Origin: an uncultured Ardenticatenia bacterium
GTDB lineage: Bacteria; Chloroflexota; Anaerolineae; Promineifilales; Promineifilaceae
Length of the DNA stretch: 5,243 bases
Reading direction: 5' to 3'
Assembly (NCBI GenBank): GCA_937858165.1
Contig: CALLZA010000285.1
Span: forward strand, 1-5,243
The position numbers and the translations under genes are program-made. Positions 1-5,243 of this stretch are shown one piece after another; position 1 is the first letter of the stretch, and every line of letters begins with the position of its first letter. The notes below the pieces were generated by a model. The model was not told the origin of the DNA and made no database searches. It saw only the letters and a list, made by a program, of their open reading frames with translations.

Positions 1-85
1 TTGTTCGTGTCTGGTACTGATAGATTCGTGTGAGTGTTTTTGGGAGTAGTGACTAGATATGAGGATTTGTATATGTGTGTGTTTT
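1..85. other. Non-biological read-through tail outside the P7 adapter
   Basis: This stretch lies outside the P7 flow-cell sequence, so it cannot be genomic DNA in a normal library molecule. Read outward (reverse complement), it starts with a short A-run directly after the P7 end and continues as A/C-rich, nearly G-free sequence. That is typical of base calls made after a read has run off the end of its template. On the given strand it is T/G-rich with very few C residues, unlike the GC-rich insert. No gene or signal is supported here. An open frame starting at 59 runs through the adapter and is an artefact. Confidence 0.88.
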
Positions 86-151
86 CAAGCAGAAGACGGC
101 ATACGAGATCTAGTACGGTCTCGTGGGCTCGGAGATGTGTATAAGAGACAG
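86..151. other. Illumina P7 arm + i7 index + Nextera Read 2 transposase adapter
   Basis: Positions 86-109 match the 24-nt P7 sequence (begins CAAGCAGAAGACGG). Positions 110-117 (CTAGTACG) sit where the i7 index belongs and match, from memory, the Nextera N702 index as written in the oligo. Positions 118-132 are GTCTCGTGGGCTCGG, and 133-151 are the 19-bp Tn5 mosaic end AGATGTGTATAAGAGACAG. The order and spacing are exactly those of a Nextera library molecule. Translated, this segment gives the contaminant peptides 'FQAEDGIRD' and 'VYKRQ' on the plus strand and 'SLIHISEPTRPY' on the minus strand. Confidence 0.99.
133..151 (+). repeat. Tn5 mosaic end, left copy (synthetic)
   Basis: This is a perfect 19-bp mosaic end, AGATGTGTATAAGAGACAG, forming an inverted repeat with the copy at 5037-5055. 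The pair comes from in-vitro tagmentation, not from a resident transposon, because index and flow-cell sequences follow directly outside each copy. The first biological base is 152. Confidence 0.99.
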
Positions 152-550
152 GCTCTTGGGCGAGGTGCAGGCGGCATAGGCCGCGCCGTCGAGGGCGCAC
201 TGGAACGTGCCACTCTTGCTGCTGGAGAAGGTGAACGCGGCCGACGTGCTATTGGTCAGGTCCGGCGGGCCGGAATCGATTGTGGTCTCCGGTGGGGTGA
301 GGGCGTTGATCGTCCAGGCGTGCTCGGCCGGCGTGGTGTCGGCGTTGCCCGCGAGGTCGGTTGCCCGCACGCGGAAGGTGTGAGCGCCAACGGCCAGGCC
401 GCTGTAGCTCTGTGAGCTGGCGCAGGCGGCATAGGCCCCGCCGTCGAGCGAGCAGGCGAAGGTCGCGCCGTACTCGTTGCCGCGGAAGGTGAAGGTCGCG
501 CCGGTGGCCTCGGTCGGGTTGTCCGGGCCGCTGTCGATGAGGGTGTCCGG
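152..550 (-). repeat. Ig-like domains 8 and 9 after the RCC1 propeller; domain 9 cut by the library end
   Basis: Residues 1278-1358 form a complete Ig-like domain of the same type as domains 1-7 (cysteines 1310/1320, 'HTFRVRATDLAGNADTTPAEHAWTIN'). Residues 1363-1410 are the first half of another (cysteines 1395/1405, ending 'AAYAACTSPKS'). The next bases are adapter. Their presence shows that the RCC1 propeller is embedded inside an Ig-like array and does not cap it, and that the native protein continues for at least half a domain. Confidence 0.88.
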
Positions 551-3500
551 CGCGAACGCGTCGAGCGCCGTCGGGCCAAAGGGGCCGGCCTGGTCGTCGG
601 CGCGGCCGTCGGGGTTAATGCCCCAGCAATCCACACCGCCGTCGGCGCGCAGGGCGCAGGTGAAGTGGCCGCCCGCGGCCAGGGCGACGAAGGGGCCGGG
701 CTGGTCGGTCGCCTGGCCGTAGTCGTTGCGGCCCCAGCAATCGACGCTGCCGTCAGCCTTGAGGCCGCAGTTGTGGTCGTTGCCGGCCGTGAGCTGGACG
801 TAGGGGCCGGTCTGGTCAGCGTTCTGGCCATACCCACCATAACCCCAACAATCGACGCTGCCGTCGCTCTTCATGGCGCAACTGTGCATGTAGCCGGAGG
901 CCAGCCGATAGAACTCGCCCGCCGGCGCACTGCTCTGGCTGCTGCTGTTGTCGCCCCAGCAGGTGATTGCCCCAGCGGAAGTCAGGGCGCAGGTGTGGGC
1001 CGTGCCGGCGCTTACGAGCGTGTACGGCCCCGTCTGGTTGGCCGCCTGGCCGTTGGCGTTCCAGCCCCAGCAGGCAACGCTGTTGTCCGCCTTGACGCCG
1101 CCGAAGCTGTATGCCCCGCCGCTGATCTGCGTGAACGGTCCAGCCTGGTCGGTGCCGCCCTGCGAGGTAAGACCCCAGCAGTCGGCGCTGCCGTCCGGCC
1201 GCAGGCCGCACGTGGCGGAATCGTTGGCGGCGATGGCTGTGTAGGGGCCGGGCTGGTCGGCCGCCTGGCCGTTGCTGTTGTTGCCCCAACAGTCGACGCT
1301 GCCGTTCGGCCGCAGGGCGCAAGCGTGGAACTGGCCGAGGGCCAGGGTGCCCGGTTCCTGGTCGAGTTGGAGAACCGTGATGGATTCGGCCGGGGAAGAG
1401 TCCACGTTGCCCTTGTCGTCGCGAGCTTGCACTTTGAAGCGGAACTCGCGGCCGTAGACACCGCGGTAGGTGGCAGGGCTGACGCAGGCGGCAAAGGCCG
1501 AGGCGTTGAAGGAGCATTCGAAGGTGGCCGAGGCGTCGTTGCTGGTGAAGGCGTAGGTGGCGCGGGCCTGATTGGTCGGGTTGGCCGGCTGTTGGGTGAT
1601 CGTCGTGTCCGGCGCGGTGGTGTCCGTGGCCAGGGCGATCGTCCAGGTGTAGCTGGCCGGCGTGGGGTCAATGATGCCCGCGCCGCTGGTGGCCCGCGCC
1701 TCGAAGGTGTGGCTGCCATTGGCCAGCCCGGTGTAGTCCTTGGGGCTGGCGCAAGCGGCCCACGCGCCGCCATCGAGCCGGCACTCGAACGTCGCCCCGG
1801 CGCTGCCGCTGCTGAAGAGGATGCGCGGCGAACCGCTGTTCGACGGGTTAGCCGGCGTTCCATCGAGCCGAGTGTCTGGCCAGTAGGGGTCGATGGTCCA
1901 GGTGTGGGTCGCGGGCGTCGGGTCGGTCTGGCCCAGGCTGTCGGTAGCGCGCACGGCGAACGTATGGACGCCCGGGGTCAGCCCGGTGTAGCTCTGGCCG
2001 TTGCCGTCAGCGCAGGCGGCAAACACGCCGCCGTCGAGCCGGCATTCGTAGCTACTGCCGGTCTTGTTGCTGGCGGCCAGGAAGGAAATAGACGCGCTGG
2101 TGGTGTAGGCCGGCAGCGGATTGGGGTAGTAGATGCTCGTTTGCGGCGGCCCGGCGGTGTACCACGAGTAGCTGGCCGGGGTTGGCGACGCGTTGCCGGC
2201 CGGGTCGACGGCGCGGACCTGAAAGGTGTAATTCCCGGACATCAGGCCAGTGTAGGTCTTCGGCGTGGCGCAGGCGGCGTAGGCGCTGCCGTTCAACCGG
2301 CACTCGAACGCGGCCGTGGCGTCGTTGCTGTGGAAAGTGAACGTCGCCGTCGCGAGCTGGTCGTTCAGCGGCGGGTGAGTGTCGATGTAGGCCATGGGCG
2401 GCGTGGTGTCCACCGTCCAGGAGGAGGTGGCCGGGACGGGGTCGGTCTGTCCGGCGGCCGTGGCCCGGACGTTGAAGGTGTGGCTCCCCTGGGACACTGT
2501 GAAGCTGGCCGGGCTGGCGCAGGTGGCCCAGGCGCCGCTGTCGATCTGGCACTGGAACGTCGCCGCCGGGTTGTCGCTCGTGAAAGAGAAGGTGGCCGAC
2601 GGGCTGTTGGTCAGCGCCGGCGGCTTGGCCGTTATGGTCGTCGCCGGGCCGGGCAGGTCGATCGTCCACCAGTCGAAGGCGGCGTCGTAGTATGTCTCGG
2701 CGTTGCCAACGGCGTCGGTGGCCATCAACTCGAAGACCCAGTCGCCGTCGTCGATGCCGGTAAAGCTCGCCGGGCTGATGCAGGGTTGGAAGTCAGGCCA
2801 GACGTCGCCGGGGACGTAGACTTTGGGCACGACGCGGCAGCGGAAGGTGACCGGGCTGGCGTCCGTGGCGCTAAAGGTGAACGTCGCCTGCGAGCTATCC
2901 GAGGGCGAGGGGGGGCCGGTGATAATGTAGGAGTCGGGCTTGGTCGAGTCGCGCGTCCAGGTGTAGAAGGCAGGGGAGAGGTCAGTGAGGCCACCGGCCG
3001 TGGCGCGCACGAAGAAGGTGTAGTCGCCGTCGTCGCTGGCGGCGTAACTGGTGTGCGGGCTGGTGCAGGCCATCCAGGCCTGGACGTTGTTGCGGCACTG
3101 GAAGGTGGCCGCGGGGTCGTCGCTGTGGAAGGTGAAGACAGCGAGTGTGTTGGTCATCCGCGGCGGCATGGTGTCGATGAAGGTGTCGGGGACGGCGGGC
3201 GGTTCGCCGCTGCCTTCGGTACGCCGCGCATAGCGGGCCTGCCGGTTGCCGCCGTCGAGCATGACGTAGCTCAAATGGACGCCGCTGCTGTCTACCCGGA
3301 GCCCTTCGCCGCGGCCCCAGTCGCCCACATCTACCCACTCGGTCTGCCAGACCGCGCCGTCCCAGTAGGCGTGTTTGACCGCCGCTTCCGGTTCGTCGCC
3401 GATGTAGGCGTACTTGTAGGCGATGTGGGGGTTGCCGGACGGATCGAGCGCCAGGGCGGCGTACTGGCCGGCGTTGCCGGTGGTGTCGCCGGCCGGCGGG

Positions 3501-4381
3501 GCGTCTACCTCGCTGACCGTCCAGATATTGACCGCTGTGCGTTCGGCGTATTTCAGGCTGCGCGCGGCCGTGTCGAAAAAGGCGATAAGGGCCGTGTTGC
3601 CGCCGGTCAGGACCAGTGCGGCGTCTGCGCCGTCCGGGCCGTCGATGGTGGCGACGTCTTCCAGGTCCCAGCCGACCATCGGGCGCGGATAGGCGTAGGT
3701 CAGACGGCCGATGCCGTTGACCATGCTGATGTGGGACTTGCCGGTGGAGTCGACGATGAGGGACACGTCGTCCCAGAACGCGTTGTGGGCCGCGTCATCG
3801 ACCTCCAGCAGAGCCGACCAGCTCGTCCGGTAGACCGTGTAAAAGACGTTGGCGTCCTCAGCCAGCACGACGTGGATGCCGCCGCTGGTGTCGATGGCCA
3901 CGGCGCTGCTGTGGTATTCCGTGACGCTCGAGTAATTATTGTTGAGATAGGCGGGCAGGTCGAGGATCGTCCAGGCCCAGCCTGTGCCGTCGGGCGCGCG
4001 CACGCCGCGCCCCACGCGCACGGTTTCGGTGCAAATGTCGTAGTAGCTGACCGCGGCGAGCGTCCCGTCCGGCCGAAGCGTTAATGAAATGTCGGACGAC
4101 TCGTAGACGCAGGACGAGGCTACGGTCGAGTAGAGCCACGCGCTGCCGTTCCATTCGGCGACCTTGAGCGACCGGTAGCCGGCATAGGCGACGTGGGGGT
4201 GGCCGTCCGGGTCGAGGACGAGCGCGGTCGAGCCGTTGACGTCATTGCCCAGAGGCGATATTTCCCACAGCGGATAGGCATCGGCCGGCGCGGGGACGAG
4301 GGCCAGCAGGGCAACCAGTACGGCAAAGGCCAGGCGGAGACCCGTCCCGGCGGGGTTCAGAGGCAAAACAGTACGCTTCAT
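152..4381 (-). CDS. Large secreted propeller/Ig-like/RCC1 repeat protein, C-terminus missing
   Basis: The frame encodes 1410 residues in the insert and is still open at the library end. The start at 4381 (MKRTVLPLNP) is preferred over an upstream in-frame ATG at 4465: AAGGA lies 9 nt before it and it opens directly into a Sec signal peptide. Order of parts: signal peptide about 1-35; seven beta-propeller-type repeats about 53-387 ('ALVLDPDGHPHVAYAG', 'ALALDPSGNPHIAYKY'); seven Ig-like domains about 399-1004; seven RCC1-type blades 1013-1270; an eighth Ig-like domain 1278-1358; a ninth cut at residue 1410. No catalytic motif is visible. Repeat arrays of this kind are usually exported surface or matrix proteins that bind ligands or adhere, so extracellular binding is the inferred role; the ligand is unknown. 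The frame reads on into the adapter and stops at 110-112 inside the index, so its last 13 apparent residues are synthetic and any anchor or sorting signal is lost. Confidence 0.93.
572..1345 (-). repeat. Seven-blade short-form RCC1 propeller (residues 1013-1270)
   Basis: Seven units of 37 residues (unit 2 has 36) share the consensus 'LxAGxxHxCALxxDGSVDCWGxNxxGQAADQxGPYxx'. By DNA the units run 1235-1345, 1127-1234, 1016-1126, 905-1015, 794-904, 683-793 and 572-682. The 'CWG' signature occurs in all seven and is diagnostic of bacterial RCC1_2-type repeats. The units are shorter than the roughly 50-residue blades of eukaryotic RCC1, lacking most of the loop after 'GxGQ'. Seven copies would close one disc. 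Each blade has a Cys-X9-Cys pair, except blade 3, where the first Cys is replaced ('YSFGGVK'). The role is probably protein or ligand binding outside the cell; no GTPase-exchange role is implied. Confidence 0.92.
1370..3187 (-). repeat. Seven tandem bacterial Ig-like domains (residues ~399-1004)
   Basis: Domains lie at about 399-478, 482-575, 578-658, 659-741, 744-831, 834-915 and 921-1004, each about 80-95 residues. The shared pattern is 'PDTxI...P..T.S..ATFTF.S....ATFECRLDG..xAACASP..YTGL..G.HTFxVRATD..G..DPTPA..xWTID'. Six of the seven have two cysteines exactly ten positions apart (429/439, 611/621, 694/704, 780/790, 867/877, 956/966). Domain 2 instead has C515 and C534 because of an insertion of about nine residues. 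This is a common repeat of exported proteins in Actinobacteria and Chloroflexota, sometimes labelled Ig-like or fibronectin-like. A rod-like spacer or adhesive stalk is the usual inference. Confidence 0.85.
3221..4225 (-). repeat. N-terminal seven-repeat beta-propeller region (residues ~53-387)
   Basis: Seven degenerate units of about 40-55 residues share the pattern hydrophobic-x-hydrophobic-D-x-x-G-x-x-H-h-x-h followed by a W- or Y-containing strand. Unit openings are ALVLDPDGHPHVAY (53), SLTLRPDGTLAAVSY (99), AVAIDTSGGIHVVL (160), SLIVDSTGKSHISM (207), ALVLTGGNTALIAF (255), ALALDPSGNPHIAY (309) and GLRVDSSGVHLSYV (360). The pattern fits BNR/sialidase-like or other bacterial propeller repeats, and seven units fit a closed seven-bladed disc. 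The Asp-box (S-x-D-x-G-x-x-W) is not intact, so I do not call sialidase activity. Only two cysteines (91 and 117) occur here, unlike the rest of the protein. Confidence 0.7.
4277..4381 (-). other. Sec signal peptide of the repeat protein (residues 1-35)
   Basis: The N-terminus has basic residues (K2, R3, R16), then a hydrophobic run LAFAVLVALLALVP, and then a small-residue A-X-A site, 'APADA', before 'YPLWE'. Cleavage after residue 35 is the natural prediction. There is no lipobox cysteine, so a soluble or otherwise anchored secreted protein is more likely than a lipoprotein. Confidence 0.85.
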
Positions 4382-4390
4382 GGCGCTGAG

Positions 4391-4395
4391 TCCTT
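4391..4395 (-). promoter_or_regulatory. Ribosome binding site for the repeat protein
   Basis: On the minus strand AAGGA is followed by 9 nt and then the ATG at 4381. This spacing is close to optimal and, with the signal peptide that starts there, decides the start codon over the ATG at 4465. Confidence 0.75.
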
Positions 4396-4435
4396 GGGCA
4401 AGAGGGGGTGGCTCCTCGCGCGCCGCGCTCCAGCG

Positions 4436-4460
4436 GCCGTTGGGCACGCCTGGCAACGGC
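4436..4460 (-). repeat. Inverted repeat in the leader of the repeat-protein gene
   Basis: GCCGTTG (4436-4442) and CAACGGC (4454-4460) are perfect 7-bp arms around an 11-nt spacer, 55 bp upstream of the start codon. It could form a leader hairpin or be a regulator site. There is no U-run, so it is not an obvious terminator. The function is unknown and a chance occurrence in GC-rich DNA is possible. Confidence 0.35.
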
Positions 4461-4461
4461 T

Positions 4462-4481
4462 CCATAGTACTTGCCCTATGG
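4462..4481. repeat. Short inverted repeat, possible operator-like dyad
   Basis: CCATAG (4462-4467) and CTATGG (4476-4481) are perfect 6-bp arms around 8 nt, starting two bases beyond the previous inverted repeat. A dyad of this size between two transcription units could be a regulator-binding site, but no convincing -35/-10 pair can be placed beside it. Chance is a real alternative. Confidence 0.25.
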
Positions 4482-4527
4482 ACACGATAGCGGATCTGGA
4501 CGTTGGGCGCACTGTCTGCGCGGACAG

Positions 4528-4562
4528 AAAAGGTACAGTCTCCGGGGGGGCGGGACTGTACC
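4528..4562 (-). terminator. Probable Rho-independent terminator of the upstream gene
   Basis: In the minus-strand transcript a perfect 9-bp stem (GGTACAGTC pairing with GACTGTACC, plus-strand arms 4532-4540 and 4554-4562) encloses a 13-nt C-rich loop and is followed at once by UUUUCUGU. It starts 37 nt after the stop codon of the 4600-5036 gene. The U-run is short, so efficiency may be modest. It suggests that the repeat protein is transcribed separately. Confidence 0.65.
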
Positions 4563-4599
4563 GAAGGACAGGCACCACGTCGGCCGGGTGGCCGCGCGG

Positions 4600-5036
4600 C
4601 TAGGGTAGGTACAACAGCAGCCGGTCGCCCGCCGGCTGCCCCTCGGCGTTCAGCACCGGCCAGCGCGCGCCGGTCGCCCGATCATAGAGGCCGAATTGCA
4701 GCGTGTAGTCGCCGGGCGGCAGGTCGGGCGGCAGCGGCAGGCGGGCCAGCTGGATGAAGCGGTCGCCCGGCTGCCAGGTGTGGGGCGGGTAGCCGAGGCC
4801 GTCGTCCTGGGCGACGATGTTGCCGGCGGCGTCGAGCAGGTGAACGAACATGGCCAGGGAGAGAAAGCGCGCCGGGCCGGTCTGCCAGCTGGTCAGCAGG
4901 GTCAGCTCTTCGCCGGGGCGGGCCGCGCCGGGTTCGACGCCGGTCAGCCACAGGGCCGGTTCGGCCGCCGCGCCCGGTTCACAGGCGCAGAAGGGCACGG
5001 GGTAAGACGGCGCATAGCTGCTCTCCGGCGGCAGGG
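4600..5036 (-). CDS. C-terminal fragment of a Chloroflexota-type protein, probably membrane glycosyltransferase-like
   Basis: The insert holds the last 144 codons of a longer gene. The frame is open from the library end (residues 'LPPESSYAPSYPMPFCACEPG') to the TAG at 4600-4602. The internal Met at 4998 is therefore not a start; it looks like one only because an adapter-derived stop lies upstream. The fragment reads as one beta-rich domain: 'PGEELTLLTSWQT', 'LSLAMFVHLLDAAGNIVAQDDG', 'WQPGDRFIQLARLPLPPDLPPGDYTLQFGLYD', ending 'DRLLLYLP'. This pattern (FVHLLD / DLPPGDYTLQFGLYD) recalls the C-terminal domain that I associate with large Chloroflexota membrane proteins such as GT39-like glycosyltransferases, but the membrane and catalytic parts are outside the window, so the parent family is inferred. 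No transmembrane segment is present. A terminator follows 37 nt downstream. Confidence 0.72.
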
Positions 5037-5055
5037 CTGTCTCTTATACACATCT
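5037..5055 (-). repeat. Tn5 mosaic end, right copy (synthetic)
   Basis: CTGTCTCTTATACACATCT is the exact reverse complement of the mosaic end at 133-151. Index and P5 sequence follow directly outside it, so it marks the tagmentation cut. The last biological base is 5036. Confidence 0.99.
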
Positions 5056-5106
5056 GACGCTGCCGACGAGCGATCTAGTGTAGATCTCGGTGGTCGCCGT
5101 ATCATT
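5037..5106. other. Nextera Read 1 adapter + i5 index + Illumina P5 arm (reverse complement)
   Basis: The 19-bp mosaic end (5037-5055) is followed by GACGCTGCCGACGA (5056-5069) and an 8-nt index GCGATCTA (5070-5077; reverse complement TAGATCGC, from memory the Nextera S501/N501 index). The complement of P5 follows at 5078-5106 (begins GTGTAGATCTCGG, ends GTATCATT). Plus-strand translation gives the contaminant peptide 'CLLYTSDAADE'. Together with the P7 end, the contig is bounded like one dual-indexed library molecule. Confidence 0.99.
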
Positions 5107-5243
5107 AAAAAAAAAAAACGAGATCACTAGGGTTGGATAGATGGAGTAGACGGATCATAACAACGAACAACAGCGGAACGTAGCGCGAGAGAGACACAGA
5201 ATCGCGAGAGAACCGAAGCAACATGAACACTACGTAATCGACA
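5107..5243. other. Poly-A run and read-through noise outside the P5 adapter
   Basis: Twelve A residues (5107-5118) follow directly after the P5 end, then 125 nt of A-rich, irregular sequence without a plausible gene. This is the usual result of sequencing past the end of a short template. It mirrors the tail at 1-85 and should be trimmed. It is not a poly-A tail or a genomic A-tract. Confidence 0.9.

Larger units (their letters stand above)
4382..4599. other. Intergenic region between the two minus-strand genes
   Basis: This 218-bp gap holds the terminator hairpin (4528-4562), two short inverted repeats (4436-4460 and 4462-4481) and the ribosome binding site (4391-4395). A further weak 5-bp hairpin, CTGTC/GACAG (4512-4516 and 4523-4527), lies beside the terminator. 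The promoter for the repeat protein is expected here, but no hexamer pair stands out. An in-frame extension of the repeat protein reaches 4465 but lacks a ribosome binding site and would put 28 residues before the signal peptide, so the gap is treated as non-coding. Confidence 0.6.

Noticed and set aside
59..415. A plus-strand small gene beginning MRICICVCFQAEDGIRD
   Set aside because: It starts in the read-through tail, runs through P7, index and Read 2 adapter, then continues antisense to the repeat protein. Its first third is synthetic.
572..1345. Eukaryotic origin because of RCC1 repeats
   Set aside because: The short 37-residue 'CALxxDGSVDCWG' form is common in secreted bacterial proteins. 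The gene has a bacterial ribosome binding site, no introns, and bacterial Ig-like neighbours.
665..4084. A 1139-codon plus-strand open frame overlapping the repeat protein
   Set aside because: It is in exact codon-antisense register with the real gene (its first codon positions lie over the gene's third positions). A stop would need a minus-strand codon TTA, CTA or TCA, which are rare in a GC-rich gene, so the frame stays open by composition. Its product is Gly/Arg/Val/Ala-rich without recognisable domains.
3221..4225. A sialidase domain from BNR-like repeats
   Set aside because: No complete Asp-box series and no catalytic Arg-triad or Tyr/Glu context could be identified, so only a propeller-like repeat region is called.
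4382..4465. A longer N-terminus for the repeat protein from an ATG at 4465
   Set aside because: It would place 28 residues before a clear signal peptide and has no good ribosome binding site, while the ATG at 4381 has AAGGA at 9-nt spacing.
133..5055. A 4.9-kb composite transposon flanked by perfect 19-bp inverted repeats
   Set aside because: The repeats are Tn5 mosaic ends from tagmentation. Index and P5/P7 sequences follow directly outside them, there is no transposase gene inside, and no target duplication can be assessed.
5107..5118. A poly-A tail or genomic A-tract, suggesting a eukaryotic transcript
   Set aside because: It lies directly outside the P5 adapter, where runs of A are the usual instrument read-out after the end of a template.
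4696..5130. A plus-strand 144-codon open frame ending in a lysine run
   Set aside because: It is antisense to the glycosyltransferase-like fragment, then reads the Read 1/P5 adapter ('CLLYTSDAADE') and the A-run ('KKKK').

Overview
The window is an adapter-bounded sequencing contig, not a continuous piece of genome. Positions 86-151 are an Illumina P7 arm, an 8-nt i7 index and the Nextera Read 2 transposase adapter. Positions 5037-5106 are the reverse complement of the Nextera Read 1 adapter, an 8-nt i5 index and the P5 arm. Outside these, 1-85 and 5107-5243 look like read-through noise (an A-run and then low-complexity sequence when read outward from the adapter). Only 152-5036 (4885 bp) should be treated as biological DNA, and both of its ends are tagmentation cut points.

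The insert is GC-rich and bacterial in character. Both genes lie on the minus strand. The repeat types (short RCC1 blades, 'ATFEC.LDG..AAC.SP' Ig-like domains, and a 'FVHLLDAAGNIVAQDDG' C-terminal domain) resemble proteins I associate with Chloroflexota (Anaerolineae/Caldilineae-like filaments), probably from a metagenome. That assignment is inference from protein style only.

Layout in transcription order (right to left): (1) 5036-4600, the C-terminal 144 residues of a protein whose N-terminus was cut off by the library end. It resembles the C-terminal beta-rich domain of large Chloroflexota membrane glycosyltransferase-like proteins. (2) 4599-4382, an intergenic stretch with a probable Rho-independent terminator for gene 1, two further short inverted repeats, and a good ribosome binding site for gene 2. 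(3) 4381-152, at least 1410 residues of a very large secreted repeat protein: signal peptide, a seven-repeat N-terminal beta-propeller, seven Ig-like domains, a seven-blade short-form RCC1 propeller, then one complete and one truncated Ig-like domain. Its true C-terminus is missing. The apparent stop codon is inside the i7 index.

There is no sign that the two genes work together; the terminator between them argues for separate transcription units. I found no mobile element, CRISPR array, RNA gene or new defence-type system. The most noteworthy biology is the mixed two-propeller/Ig architecture with a repeated Cys-X9-Cys motif in two different repeat families. The most important practical point is that both outer ends are synthetic.
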